Positions 26,304 through 36,213 are shown, counted from the first letter of the stretch. The stretch is DNA of 64,000 bases from JANQGG01 sp964642175 (GCA_964642175.1 CAZXOK010000006.1:96495-160494); one strand, 5' to 3'. Numbers and translations: made by a program. Notes: generated from the letters alone by a model not told the origin.

Positions 26304-28070
26304 TTATTTAAAATTCAGCATCACATCCGATGTGGTCCATCTTTTTCGAACGCGAAGTGTATCATTCCCTATTGTAAATGTTTCGGCCGGAACGCTTGGA
26401 AATGAGTTGCCGCCGAACCAGCTCTGGAAACGATTTAGGCTGTCCGGGGTGGCCGGAATAAATGCTGAAAGCACATAGTTGCCTTCCGGTATGTTCCTGA
26501 ATTCAAATGTGGCAGTTTTGCCGTTGTTGGAACTGATGGTACGATAGGCTTTTGATTGCCGCAGCGGCCAGGCCGATACAATTGCCTTTTCTGAAAGTGG
26601 AATGTTCAGAATTCCTTCGATGCCTCCAAACAGATCTGAATCAGCAATCTGGAAATGAATATTAAATGTGGAGTCCAGTGTGGGACGGTTTAAGGCATCT
26701 TTAATCTTGCTATGGTCTACAACCAGCTTATACCAAACCCCCAGCCGGAAACCTTGCTCTGGCTGCAATAAAAGTTTTCGGGCATCTTTAAAGCTGAGCG
26801 AAACCGGTGTTGATGCCAGTGTGTCGGGGGTTTGAATAAACAAGCCAAGTGCTTGCCTGAGCGACTCCCGGTTGATGGCTCTTGAAAATGTCAATTCCAA
26901 TGGCCAGCCGGTTTTATCAGGGATTTGATTGAGCAGAACCCGGGATGTGCTGTCGGGAAAGGGCGTTTTGAATAATGCTGTTGCGGTGTCGGGTTCAGCA
27001 ATGCCAAAAAACTCACCTTTCAGATCCGTGCCACGGTTTCCCATCTTATCCCAAACCGCTTCAACCTGCAACGTGTAAAAGTGGTCTTCGGATAGCGAAT
27101 CGGTTATCAAAAACAGGTATGGTGTTTTATTTTGAGTTTCCTCGTAGAAATCATACACCTTGATCGATTTTAAACCGGTGGAGTCATACAACCGGAATCT
27201 ATTTGTTGTAAGTGAATCCAATTGAATCTTTCGATCGAAACGCGCTGAAATCAGGTGCCTTGTCAGTGGTGTAACTGTTTGCAGTTCAATAGAGAGGGTA
27301 TCGCGCATCGTGAGCCGCATATTTAAATTGCGCATCCCGGTTCTCAGGGGCCATTGGGTAGGTACGGCAAACTGTTCCCGGCCGAAATCGAGCTTAAGAT
27401 TTGAATTTTCATCCTTAATACCCACCACGCGATAGCGGCCTTCGGCCAGGTAGCTGAGTTTGAAGGCACCATTGCGGTTGGTTTGTGCAATATAATCGGG
27501 TTCTGTCAGGCTTGGGTTTAATGTGTCTGGCGCAATGGAAGCGGAATCCGGTAAAAGGAAAGCGCAAACCAAAATACCTGAAGCAGGCCGGTTCAACTCA
27601 TCAAATACCCGACCGGTAATACTTCCTGAATCCAGAACAGATCCGGTTGAAAAAGCCAGGGTGTAAGATTCGCCCAAGGCGTTTCCCCTGATATCTTTAA
27701 GTGCATTGGTAAGTGTTAAACTATAAGTTCGCTCAGGTTTTAAAGGCTCATAAAGGATGAACTCGGCATCTTTACCACCCCATTCGATATCATAATCACG
27801 AATTGCCGGTGAAAAGAAAACCGCTGAGTTAATGGAGCTTCGATTCATCCATTTATCGAATGAAAGCCTGAGACGGTTGTCTGAAAAATTTACAGATGCT
27901 GAATCGGGATAGGTTGAGCTTATGGTTGGCGAAGTTGAATCTTTCGGACCACCCGATGGCATTTTCTGGGAGGCACAACTAAAACATACTAAAAGCGACA
28001 CACCCATACAGACGCGTGTTAAAAATCGGCTGATGGCGCTTAACGCTTGATTACGACGGGTACAGGCCAA
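26304..28070 (-). CDS. Ig-like (SbsA-type) surface lipoprotein
   Basis: Exported protein of about 588 residues. A signal segment (VCMGVSLLVCFSCASQK) ends in a lipobox-like VCFSC; the ATG at 28007 would leave too short a signal, so the TTG at 28070 is taken, with uncertainty. Next comes an SbsA-type Ig-like domain (about 47-145: PTISSTYPDSASVNFSDNRL, LSFDKWMNRSS, LTLTNALKDIRGN), a carboxypeptidase-regulatory-like segment (about 150-235: GSITGRVFDELNRPASGI, GAFKLSYLAEGRYRVVGIKDENSNLK), then further beta domains. This architecture is widespread in Bacteroidota and relatives as a cell-surface protein of unknown role. Confidence 0.8.
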   Translation of the reverse strand: MACTRRNQALSAISRFLTRVCMGVSLLVCFSCASQKMPSGGPKDSTSPTISSTYPDSASVNFSDNRLRLSFDKWMNRSSINSAVFFSPAIRDYDIEWGGKDAEFILYEPLKPERTYSLTLTNALKDIRGNALGESYTLAFSTGSVLDSGSITGRVFDELNRPASGILVCAFLLPDSASIAPDTLNPSLTEPDYIAQTNRNGAFKLSYLAEGRYRVVGIKDENSNLKLDFGREQFAVPTQWPLRTGMRNLNMRLTMRDTLSIELQTVTPLTRHLISARFDRKIQLDSLTTNRFRLYDSTGLKSIKVYDFYEETQNKTPYLFLITDSLSEDHFYTLQVEAVWDKMGNRGTDLKGEFFGIAEPDTATALFKTPFPDSTSRVLLNQIPDKTGWPLELTFSRAINRESLRQALGLFIQTPDTLASTPVSLSFKDARKLLLQPEQGFRLGVWYKLVVDHSKIKDALNRPTLDSTFNIHFQIADSDLFGGIEGILNIPLSEKAIVSAWPLRQSKAYRTISSNNGKTATFEFRNIPEGNYVLSAFIPATPDSLNRFQSWFGGNSFPSVPAETFTIGNDTLRVRKRWTTSDVMLNFK

Positions 28071-28087
28071 GTTGAGGTTGGTAATGT

Positions 28088-28110
28088 AAGAATTCTTTAA
28101 TATATTAAAG
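28088..28110. promoter_or_regulatory. Overlapping palindromes in a divergent spacer
   Basis: AAGAATTCTT (28088-28097) and CTTTAATATATTAAAG (28095-28110) are perfect overlapping palindromes in the 95-bp spacer between the Ig-like lipoprotein and glgA. They could be an operator for a dimeric regulator, but AT-rich palindromes also arise by chance. Confidence 0.25.
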
Positions 28111-28165
28111 TTTCATTCAAATTAGAGACAAAACACACCAAGAGTCAAAATATAATCAAAAACTG

Positions 28166-29650
28166 ATGCCAAAAAAAAAGCTTAAGGTTTTATTTGTAGC
28201 CGGAGAAGTTGTTCCTTTTGCCAAAACCGGGGGGCTTGCCGATGTAATGGGCTCTCTTCCACAAGCCGTAGAAGATTTAGGAAATGAATCACGTATAATG
28301 ATGCCAAAGTATGGTGTGATCAATGACCGCAAATTCAGGCTTCATGATGTCTTAAGGCTTAAAGAAATTCCAGTTGAAATCAACAACCAAACTGAGATTC
28401 TAAGTGTTAAAGTAACCGCTTTACCCTCCAGTAAAATTCAGACCTACTTTTTATACAACGAAAAGTACTTTAAACGAAACGCATTATACACCGATCCCGA
28501 AACAAAAAAAGACTATCCCGATAACGACGAGCGATTCATCTTTTTTAACCGTGGCGTTCTGGAAACTCTTAAAACCCTGGGTTGGGCCCCGGATGTGATT
28601 CATTGCAACGACTGGATGACAGCCCTTATCCCGGCGTTTCTTAAAACAGTCTATAAAGACGATCCATTCTTTAAAAATACCAAGACCGTTTATACCGTTC
28701 ATAACATCTCTTACCAGGGTGATTTCGATAAATCGGCATTAACCAAAGCCGGCTTTCCTGAAGACGAGTTCAAACCCGATGGCCTCGAGTTTTATAACCG
28801 GTTTAATTTTATGAAAATCGGCCTGGTTTATTCGGATATGATCACCACTGTTTCTGAAACTTATGCCAAAGAAATCAGCAACGATGAAGAGCTTTCATGC
28901 GGGATGAAAGGTTTACTTGAAACCCGTAAAAGCAAGATCCACGGTATCTTAAGCGGTATTGATGAGTCGGTGTGGTCGCCTAAAAAAGATGAGTTTTTAA
29001 CCAAATCCTACACCAAAAGTGATGTGGGTGAAGGCAAGCTGGAGAATAAAAAAGCATTGCTGGAAAAAATGGGCTTGCCATACAAGGAAAATGTTCCGCT
29101 TATCGGTTTGATCGCAAGACTTGTTGACCACAAAGGCATCGACCTGGTAATTGAAGGTTTTGAGAAAATGATGAAATTTGATGCCCAGTTTGTGGTTCTT
29201 GGGTCTGGCCAAAAAGAGTATGAAGACTTTTTTGAAGCAGCTAAATCTAAATACCCTGAAAAATTCAGTTTTGACTCAAGTTTTAGCGAAGAAATCGCCC
29301 ACCTGATCGAAGGCGGTGCAGATATGTTTCTTATGCCAAGCCGTTTTGAACCATGTGGTATGAACCAGATGTTTAGTCTTAAATATGGCACGGTACCTAT
29401 TGCCAGATCTACCGGTGGGTTAACCGATACGGTAAAACCATATAAAGATGGGCAGGGCAATGGATTTATGTTCAAAAAGTATGCGGCTGCAGATATGCTT
29501 CGAGCCATTAAAGCCGCAATCGGGACCTATGCTGATAAAAAGGCCTGGAATACAGTCATTGAAAATGGCATGGACGAAGATTTCTCCTGGAAAAGCTCTG
29601 CTGAAAAATACAACGAGCTTTATAAGCAATTGGGGGATCAAAAAAAGTAA
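28166..29650 (+). CDS. glgA: Glycogen synthase (ADP-glucose dependent)
   Basis: GT5 enzyme that extends alpha-1,4-glucan from ADP-glucose. 494 residues. The N-terminal catalytic lobe opens with FVAGEVVPFAKTGGLADV, including the KTGGL donor-binding lysine, then VIHCNDWMTALIPAFL and TVHNISYQGDF; the C-terminal lobe contains GLIARLVDHKGIDLV (about 314-328), and SRFEPCGMNQMFSLKYGTVPIARSTGGL, the nucleotide-sugar site. The gene opens a plus-strand run and is followed after 2 bp by gmhB, so they are co-transcribed. No glgB or glgC is in view. Confidence 0.95.
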   Translation: MPKKKLKVLFVAGEVVPFAKTGGLADVMGSLPQAVEDLGNESRIMMPKYGVINDRKFRLHDVLRLKEIPVEINNQTEILSVKVTALPSSKIQTYFLYNEKYFKRNALYTDPETKKDYPDNDERFIFFNRGVLETLKTLGWAPDVIHCNDWMTALIPAFLKTVYKDDPFFKNTKTVYTVHNISYQGDFDKSALTKAGFPEDEFKPDGLEFYNRFNFMKIGLVYSDMITTVSETYAKEISNDEELSCGMKGLLETRKSKIHGILSGIDESVWSPKKDEFLTKSYTKSDVGEGKLENKKALLEKMGLPYKENVPLIGLIARLVDHKGIDLVIEGFEKMMKFDAQFVVLGSGQKEYEDFFEAAKSKYPEKFSFDSSFSEEIAHLIEGGADMFLMPSRFEPCGMNQMFSLKYGTVPIARSTGGLTDTVKPYKDGQGNGFMFKKYAAADMLRAIKAAIGTYADKKAWNTVIENGMDEDFSWKSSAEKYNELYKQLGDQKK

Positions 29651-29652
29651 GC

Positions 29653-30240
29653 ATGCCTAAAAAAGCCAGTGTTTTATTCCTGGATCGCGATGGCACAATC
29701 ATCGAGGATTTACTTGGTCATTATATTCGCCGTTTAGACCAGATCAATATAATTCCCGGCACTGATACAGCTATAAGGCAGGCTAAAGATGCCGGTTTTA
29801 TTATTGTGATTGCTTCCAATCAGGGTGGTATTGCAAAAGGTATTGTTTCGGAGGAAATGGTGCAAAAAATCAATGCCAGCCTTCAGCAGAAACTTCTCCG
29901 CACCGAGGCCACTTACGATCTCTGCTATTATGCACCTTCTCATCCGGATTGTCCAAATCCCGAGTACGATAAAAAGCTGCATTGGCGAAAACCTGAAACC
30001 GGAATGATAGAACAAGCCGTAAAGGATTTACTTAAAAAAGGCATTGAAATTGATAAATCCACCTCCTACTTTATTGGTGATAAAGTGATGGATGTGATGT
30101 GTGGTCAGAACTGGGGTATAAAAAGTGGGTTGGTACTCACCGGCCACGCCGAAAAAGAGCGGTGCAAACAAGAGGGTATTGTTCCGGATTTTATTGCGGA
30201 CAATCTTTACATGGCTATAACCCAACATGTACTTGCGTAA
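29653..30240 (+). CDS. gmhB: D-glycero-D-manno-heptose 1,7-bisphosphate phosphatase-like HAD IIIA protein
   Basis: Removes the 7-phosphate from heptose bisphosphate in ADP-heptose synthesis for LPS; related histidinol phosphatases share the fold. 195 residues. Nucleophile and general acid are D11 and D13 in FLDRDGT; IASNQGGIAKG holds the second motif, WRKPETGMI the lysine, and FIGDKVMDV the acidic motif. The zinc-binding loop of GmhB is normally C-x-H-x(n)-C-x-C before RKP; here C and H remain in CYYAPSHPDC but the C-x-C before RKP is replaced by LHW, so zinc may be absent or differently bound. Located between glgA and a lipoprotein. Confidence 0.8.
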   Translation: MPKKASVLFLDRDGTIIEDLLGHYIRRLDQINIIPGTDTAIRQAKDAGFIIVIASNQGGIAKGIVSEEMVQKINASLQQKLLRTEATYDLCYYAPSHPDCPNPEYDKKLHWRKPETGMIEQAVKDLLKKGIEIDKSTSYFIGDKVMDVMCGQNWGIKSGLVLTGHAEKERCKQEGIVPDFIADNLYMAITQHVLA

Positions 30241-30276
30241 TATTTAACGTTTTAATCACAGTTTAATTTTCATTTT

Positions 30277-31467
30277 ATGAAAAGAGTCTTTCGCCAGGTT
30301 TTACATATTACGGTTTTCAGCCTGGGTATAACATTTTTTGGATGCAGTTCTGAAGATGCAGTAAACCTGGTTTCTCCGGAAAATCCTTTTATTACACCAA
30401 ACCAGTTTCTGAGTTTTGATTCAGATTCATTGGCCAATCCAATCAACAGCACTCAAAATTTTTCAATTGACAGTGGTTACACAACCGGTGGGTTTTCGTT
30501 TGTTGGTACGGAGACCAACGGCACAAAATCTCTTACCGCAACCACCTATCTTTCATTTTGGGCCGGGGAGTTCCCAAACCTCGATACAGCTTCTGCAGTA
30601 AGTGCGCGTTTAAAACTTCGGATGGAAAACTGGCAGGACTCTCTCTCGGGGCAAACCCTTCAATTTGAGATCCGCTCTGTTACAGAAAGCTGGGTTTCCT
30701 CAGATATGCGTTCCAAAGGTTCACTTACCATCGGTACTGAGAAGTTAGCCGAATTCAGTTTTACAATTGACGACAGCAGTTCTCAGGAACTGGAATTACC
30801 GCTTTCATTTGCCCAAGCCCTCCTCTCTGATATCCAGAAAGGTGAAGACTATCTGCTGGATAGCTCAAAAGGATTGGCGCTTTTAACCACATCAGCCACA
30901 ACCCTTGCTTCAGTAGATTTTTCCGAGTCTCAGCTCAGGTTAACCCTGAATAGAAAAACCACATCCGGAGGAGAGGAAAGGCTTAGCAAGTTACTGGATA
31001 TCAGCCGCTCCGCATACTCAGTTGAAACAAACTATGCCAAGTTCGAGAGTGATGCGCTATACCTGCAGTCTGTAACTGCCGATGCAGCACAGTTAAGTTT
31101 TGACCTGAATTTTCTTGAGCCCAATTTCCAGATCAGTAAAGCCACATTAAGCCTTGTTTTGGATACGTTGTATAATAAAGTTGATCAGACACAGTTTTCG
31201 GTTGGTGTTGGATTGGCAGAAGCTGATTTAAGTACCAATGCCGGAACCTCCATCAAGATTTTCACTATAGATTCAACGTCTACATTATACACCGCTACGG
31301 TTACACAAATGGTTCAGAACTGGGCGTTGAATAAAAACCCGAATAACGGGTTTATTATCCGTCCGTTTCAGGAGTTGAGTGCGTTTAATCGTTGGCGCTT
31401 TTTTGGCTCAACTGAAGCAGTAGGGCTTAGACCAAGACTTGTGATTACCTACACGGTTTCCAATTAA
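30277..31467 (+). CDS. DNRLRE-like surface lipoprotein
   Basis: 396 residues with a lipoprotein signal: MKRVFRQVLH, hydrophobic stretch and lipobox FFGC (Cys near residue 23). The rest is beta-rich. A first module (about 45-150) with ATTYLSFWAGEFPNLDTAS and KLRMENWQDS, and a last module with NWALNKNPNNGFIIRPF, RWRFFGSTEA and LRPRLVITY, match the style of DNRLRE/TGF-propeptide-like domains of extracellular proteins, in which AxLxL and PxLxIxY strands recur. The function is unknown; probably attached to the outer membrane. 36 bp after gmhB, 33 bp before hemW, so likely in the same transcript. Confidence 0.75.
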   Translation: MKRVFRQVLHITVFSLGITFFGCSSEDAVNLVSPENPFITPNQFLSFDSDSLANPINSTQNFSIDSGYTTGGFSFVGTETNGTKSLTATTYLSFWAGEFPNLDTASAVSARLKLRMENWQDSLSGQTLQFEIRSVTESWVSSDMRSKGSLTIGTEKLAEFSFTIDDSSSQELELPLSFAQALLSDIQKGEDYLLDSSKGLALLTTSATTLASVDFSESQLRLTLNRKTTSGGEERLSKLLDISRSAYSVETNYAKFESDALYLQSVTADAAQLSFDLNFLEPNFQISKATLSLVLDTLYNKVDQTQFSVGVGLAEADLSTNAGTSIKIFTIDSTSTLYTATVTQMVQNWALNKNPNNGFIIRPFQELSAFNRWRFFGSTEAVGLRPRLVITYTVSN

Positions 31468-31500
31468 CCTTTAACGACCATTTAGTGCTCTGGAGGTCCA

Positions 31501-32634
31501 ATGGCCGGGATTTATGTGCATATCCCTTTTTGCCGCAGACGATGCAATTATTGCGACTTCTATTTCACCACCAACCAGAGCTTTATTGAGCCTTACCTCA
31601 AGGCTCTCTATAAGGAAATTCAATCAAAGGCACCACTTTTTAAGACTCATACGATCCATACCTTATATCTGGGTGGTGGCACACCTACGTTACTCTCTTT
31701 TGAACAATTGGGCAATTTGTGTGAGACATTGCATCAAAATTTTCAATTTGAGCCTGATCTGGAATTTACACTGGAAGCTAATCCGGAAGACTGTGATGAG
31801 ACCTTTTGGCAAAAACTTAAGCAATTGAAGGTCAACCGGTTAAGCCTGGGGCTTCAATCGTTTCAGAATAAAAAGCTGATCCCGTTACACCGTTGCCATA
31901 CAGCTGAGCAAAGTTTGGCAATAGCTGCCAAAGCCAAAGAGATGACGGGTAACATCAATTTTGATCTCATCTTTGGGGTTCAGGATGAATCGTTGGAAGA
32001 CTGGCAGAAAGATCTGGACATGGCTCTGTCATTCCAGCCTCAGCATATTTCGCCTTACTCATTAACCCTGGAGCCAAAAACCCCTTTTTTTCGTGAAGTT
32101 GAAATGGGTAAAAAACGGCCCCCAAATGATGAACTACAGGAAAAAATGTTTTTACGGGCAATTCAGCATTTAAAATCCAAAGGATATGAGCATTATGAAG
32201 TCTCAAATTTTGCGAAACCCGGTTACCGTTCCCGCCATAATGTCAATGGATGGAACAGACAGCCTTATCTTGGTTTTGGCCCGGCAGCGCATTCATTTTA
32301 TCTTTTGGATGATCAACAAATCCGCCAGGCAAATCAGAAAAACATACGCGCATATATTTCTGAGCCTGAAAACAACCTGGCTTTTAAAGAGGTTCTCTCA
32401 GAAAAAGATATACTCAACGAATCCATATTATTAAGTCTGCGTCAGGATTTTGGGGTTGATATGGATGTTTTAAATAAAAGGTGTAAATTCGCTGGCTCGG
32501 AACCTGTAATAACTCAATCTGTAATTGAGCGACTTTATAAAATGGGTCTCATAAGCCGAACCAACAAAGGGTTGTCTTTAACCGAGAAGGGTTTTACACT
32601 GGCCGACACAGTGGCCGAAGAACTATTTGTTTAA
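31501..32634 (+). CDS. hemW: Radical SAM heme chaperone HemW
   Basis: Radical SAM protein that binds heme and helps insert it into respiratory proteins; often misnamed coproporphyrinogen oxidase. 377 residues. The [4Fe-4S] cysteines are C11, C15 and C18 in FCRRRCNYCDFYF; the fourth cysteine typical of true HemN is missing, which supports HemW. LYLGGGTPTLL near residue 55, ANPED, RLSLGLQSF, and GYEHYEVSNFAKPG follow; the C-terminal HemN domain is present (about 295-370). A clear Shine-Dalgarno GGAGG at 31492-31496 sets the start, unusual for this window. Confidence 0.93.
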   Translation: MAGIYVHIPFCRRRCNYCDFYFTTNQSFIEPYLKALYKEIQSKAPLFKTHTIHTLYLGGGTPTLLSFEQLGNLCETLHQNFQFEPDLEFTLEANPEDCDETFWQKLKQLKVNRLSLGLQSFQNKKLIPLHRCHTAEQSLAIAAKAKEMTGNINFDLIFGVQDESLEDWQKDLDMALSFQPQHISPYSLTLEPKTPFFREVEMGKKRPPNDELQEKMFLRAIQHLKSKGYEHYEVSNFAKPGYRSRHNVNGWNRQPYLGFGPAAHSFYLLDDQQIRQANQKNIRAYISEPENNLAFKEVLSEKDILNESILLSLRQDFGVDMDVLNKRCKFAGSEPVITQSVIERLYKMGLISRTNKGLSLTEKGFTLADTVAEELFV

Positions 32635-32683
32635 CACTATTAATCATTGCAAGAACCCCTCTGTTTTTAAAAAACCAAATTAT

Positions 32684-35410
32684 ATGCATAAGCAAATTAA
32701 TACCATAAACGCTGCAATTGTATTTATACTTGCCGAAATCCTATACCTGCTGACCATGGCGCCCACCTTATCGTTCTGGGATTGCGGTGAGTTTATTGCA
32801 ACAGCTTATACTTTGGGAGTGCCACATCCGCCGGGTGCGCCGTTTTACTTGCTTGTAGGTCGTATTTTTTCAATGTTTCCTTTTTTTGAAGATATCGGAG
32901 CAAGGGTGAATCTGATCAGCACACTTGCCAGTGCAGCTACAGTTATGTTCACGTACCTGATCATTGTCAGGTTTATCATCCTGTATCGCGAAACCAAACC
33001 AGGCGAGTGGATACTCTCCGAAAAAATATCGGCATATGGCTCCGGGTTTATCGGTGCGTTTGCTTTGGCGTTTTCAGACAGCTTCTGGTTTAATGCTGTT
33101 GAAGCCGAAGTATATGCCCCTTCCATCTTCTTTACAGCTATTGTCATGTGGTTGATCTTAAAGTGGGACGAGCATGCCCATGAAGAAGGTAACGAACGCT
33201 GGCTGATGATACTGATGTACATGATGGGTCTTTCGATAGGGGTTCACTTGCTTAATCTATTGGCACTGTTTGCTATTGCTCTGGTTTATTATTATCGTCG
33301 TTACGAGTTCAACCCAAAAACATTTGCAGGGTTAGTGGTAATATCTTCCGGTTTGTTTTTCCTGATCTACCCGGGTATTATCAAAGGCGTGCCGGCGATA
33401 ATGGACAGTATCTCTCCCTGGATCGCTGTAGTTTTGGTTGGTGCTATTGGCTACGCCATTTATTACACCCATAAAGAACGCCTCAAGATCCTTAACACCA
33501 TTGTGGTTTCCTTGTTCTTAATTATTGTGGGCTATACCACCTATGGGGTTATTTTCCTTCGCGCGCAGGTTGATCCTCCCATCAACGAGAATGCGCCCAA
33601 AACCATGAAAACCTTCCATTCATACCTGAATCGTGAACAATATGGCGATCTGCCCATATGGCCGCGTAAATGGTCAACCGATCCCACCCACCAGCGCAAT
33701 TATCAGAAATACGATAGCGAATTGGATTATTTATGGAATTACCAGTTTGTGCATATGTATGCCCGTTATTTTGGCTGGCAATTTATTGGGCGTGCCGGCG
33801 ATGTTCAGGATAGTGGGGTAGATTGGACCAAATTCTGGGGACTGCCATTTGCTATCGGGCTTTTTGGTGCTTACTTCCATTTCAGGCGACAATGGAAAAT
33901 GGGATTGGTGGTCTCTGCACTCTTTTTCCTGACGGGAGTGGCACTGATCTTCTACCTCAACCAAACCGAGCCCCAGCCCAGGGAGCGCGATTACAGTTAT
34001 GTAGGTAGTTTTTTTGCGTTTGCCATATGGATCGGTATTGGCATCGATGCACTATTCGAAACGATAAGGGAAAGCTTCAAAGATGAAAAAAAACGGGTAG
34101 CAGGCGCCACTGTTGTCTGTTTATTTGGGGTATTTCTTATCAATGGCCGGATGCTTCAGGTAAATTACCACGACCACAGCCGCGCCGAAAATTATAGCCC
34201 CTGGGATTACGCCTACAATTTATTAATGAGTTGTGAGAAAGACGCCGTACTCTTTACCAATGGCGATAACGATACATTCCCACTCTGGTATTTGCAGGAA
34301 GTTGATCGGGTAAGAACCGATGTAAGGGTTGTGAACTTAAGCCTGGCCAATACCGACTGGTATGTTTGGCAGCTTAAAAACACCTCTCCCCGTGGCGCCA
34401 AGCCGATTAAGTTTAAATTAACCGACGAGCAGATCCGGCAACTCTCATTTATGAGATGGCGAGATCGAACCATATCCATGCAAGTGCCAATAAGCAAGCT
34501 CACCCCGCGAGGTGATCTTCTCCCGGCCCAAACCGATAGCGCCAGTTTGAGACCACCGACACCTCCGGCACGCCTAGCTGAGAATATCGAGTGGGTGTTT
34601 AAACCTACCGTTACTGTTCCCGGCCCAAACAACCAAACCCAGGGATATATTCGGGCCCAGGATGTGATTGTCTATGAAGTGGTCACGAACAACTTGTGGG
34701 AGCGACCGGTTTATTTTGCTATTACAGTCAGTGAGCAAAATATGATTGGTCTTAACCAGCATTTGCGACTGGATGGACTGGCGTATAAAATTGTACCAAT
34801 TAAATCCAGCCAGGTTTTTGATTACACCGAACCGGATATATTGTACAATAAGCTCATGAATGTATTTCAGTACCGGGGCTTGAACGATCCGGGTGTTTAT
34901 TTTGAAGAGACCACCCGGCGTATGGTTGGCAACTACAAAAATATATTCTTAAGGCTGGCTGCAGAACTTGGCTCAAGGCCAGGTCTGAGCACACCGGTTG
35001 AAGTGGATGGCCAGACTCTTGAAAAACAGAATCGCGACCTTGCTGTGTCCGTACTTAACAAAGCCAACCACATTCTGCCTAATGATCGCTATGAAATTGA
35101 TTACCGGATTTTAAGCGGAATGATTACTTTATATGCGGATCTGGAAGAAATGGACATTGCCCGTGCACTGTTGCCGGAACTACAGGAGAAAGTAAATTCG
35201 TATGATCTGTCCAGAAACCCTCGGCCTAAATTCACACTGGCGCAGGCTTACAAAGATGTACAAGCTTATGAGCAGGCCGAAGTGTTATTTGAAGAACTCT
35301 ACGAGCAATTTAAGGATCCCATGATCAAGAACGAACTTGAAAATATTCGCAGAAAAAAAATCAAAAGTGAAACAGCCGATACGCTGAGTGATTCGGTTGT
35401 AAAACCATAA
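32684..35410 (+). CDS. DUF2723 family polytopic membrane protein (TMEM260-like)
   Basis: About 908 residues from the chosen ATG; the frame is open 57 bp further, but only with a TTG that overlaps hemW. The N-terminal half has about 12 helices and the GT-C-like first loop FWDCGEFIATAYTLGVPHPPGAPFYLL (about 24-51), with D26 and E29 as likely catalytic acids. Family members include human TMEM260, an O-mannosyltransferase, so protein or lipid glycosylation is plausible. NQTEPQPRERDYSYVGSFFAFAIWIGIG is another hallmark. The C-terminal 250 residues are soluble, with TPR-like helices at the end. Large DUF2723 proteins are typical of Bacteroidota and relatives. Confidence 0.88.
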   Translation: MHKQINTINAAIVFILAEILYLLTMAPTLSFWDCGEFIATAYTLGVPHPPGAPFYLLVGRIFSMFPFFEDIGARVNLISTLASAATVMFTYLIIVRFIILYRETKPGEWILSEKISAYGSGFIGAFALAFSDSFWFNAVEAEVYAPSIFFTAIVMWLILKWDEHAHEEGNERWLMILMYMMGLSIGVHLLNLLALFAIALVYYYRRYEFNPKTFAGLVVISSGLFFLIYPGIIKGVPAIMDSISPWIAVVLVGAIGYAIYYTHKERLKILNTIVVSLFLIIVGYTTYGVIFLRAQVDPPINENAPKTMKTFHSYLNREQYGDLPIWPRKWSTDPTHQRNYQKYDSELDYLWNYQFVHMYARYFGWQFIGRAGDVQDSGVDWTKFWGLPFAIGLFGAYFHFRRQWKMGLVVSALFFLTGVALIFYLNQTEPQPRERDYSYVGSFFAFAIWIGIGIDALFETIRESFKDEKKRVAGATVVCLFGVFLINGRMLQVNYHDHSRAENYSPWDYAYNLLMSCEKDAVLFTNGDNDTFPLWYLQEVDRVRTDVRVVNLSLANTDWYVWQLKNTSPRGAKPIKFKLTDEQIRQLSFMRWRDRTISMQVPISKLTPRGDLLPAQTDSASLRPPTPPARLAENIEWVFKPTVTVPGPNNQTQGYIRAQDVIVYEVVTNNLWERPVYFAITVSEQNMIGLNQHLRLDGLAYKIVPIKSSQVFDYTEPDILYNKLMNVFQYRGLNDPGVYFEETTRRMVGNYKNIFLRLAAELGSRPGLSTPVEVDGQTLEKQNRDLAVSVLNKANHILPNDRYEIDYRILSGMITLYADLEEMDIARALLPELQEKVNSYDLSRNPRPKFTLAQAYKDVQAYEQAEVLFEELYEQFKDPMIKNELENIRRKKIKSETADTLSDSVVKP

Positions 35411-35415
35411 ACTGA

Positions 35416-36213
35416 ATGTCTGAAGAAACAAAAATCCATCCCCTGGCCAATGTGAGTTCTGATGCTAAAATTGGCCGCGGTGTTACCATCCAGCCCTTTG
35501 CCGTTGTAGAAGATGATGTTGAAATTGGTGACGGCGCTTCCATCGGCTATCATGCTGTTCTGGCAAGTGGCACACGAATTGGTAAAGAGTGTAAAATATT
35601 CCCGGGCGCGGTGCTCGGCACACAGCCACAAGATTTAAAATTTGAGGGTGAAAAAACCACCATCGAAGTAGGCGACAGAACTGTTATCCGCGAATATGCC
35701 ACACTGAACCGCGGTACCAGTGCTTTGGGTACCACCAGGATCGGGGAAGATTGTTTGTTGATGTCCTATGTACATGTAGGACACGATTGCATTATTGGCA
35801 ATAAGGTGGTTATCTCCAACACGGTTCAGATTGCCGGCCATTGCGAAGTCGGGGATCACGTGGTTATGGGGGGCATGACCGGTTTGCACCAGTTTGTCCG
35901 TATCGGACGCCACGCCATGGTAGGAGCCATGCAAAAAACCGTTCATGATATTCCGCCATTTGTCATGACAGCTAAAGACCGGTTTGAAGGACTTAATATA
36001 ATCGGCTTGCGACGCAGAGGATTTTCTAATGATACCATCAAGCAACTTCGTGATGTGTATAGAATTATTTTTCAATCGGGATTGCTGATCAAAAATGCTG
36101 TTGAAGAAGTAAAACAATCCTGTGAGCCCATTCCGGAAGTTGAGGAGATTATTCAATTTTTTGAAGGCTCAGCAAAGCGAAAATTTATCCGACCTTACAG
36201 CAGTTCTCATTAA
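35416..36213 (+). CDS. lpxA: Acyl-ACP--UDP-N-acetylglucosamine O-acyltransferase
   Basis: First step of lipid A synthesis. 265 residues: a left-handed beta-helix of hexapeptide repeats (IHPLANVSSDAKIGRGVTIQ at the start), the hallmark LGTQPQDLKFEGE near residue 74, IREYATLNRG, and catalytic His in SYVHVGHDC near 121. HQFVRIGRHAMVGAM and GLNIIGLRRRGF confirm LpxA. The gene starts 5 bp after the DUF2723 gene, so the two are one transcript, suggesting that the glycosyltransferase-like protein works at the envelope too. Confidence 0.95.
   Translation: MSEETKIHPLANVSSDAKIGRGVTIQPFAVVEDDVEIGDGASIGYHAVLASGTRIGKECKIFPGAVLGTQPQDLKFEGEKTTIEVGDRTVIREYATLNRGTSALGTTRIGEDCLLMSYVHVGHDCIIGNKVVISNTVQIAGHCEVGDHVVMGGMTGLHQFVRIGRHAMVGAMQKTVHDIPPFVMTAKDRFEGLNIIGLRRRGFSNDTIKQLRDVYRIIFQSGLLIKNAVEEVKQSCEPIPEVEEIIQFFEGSAKRKFIRPYSSSH

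Noticed and set aside
29008..29508. Minus-strand frame of 166 residues inside glgA
   Set aside because: glgA motifs occupy the same DNA; the antisense frame is Ser/Pro/Leu-rich shadow composition.
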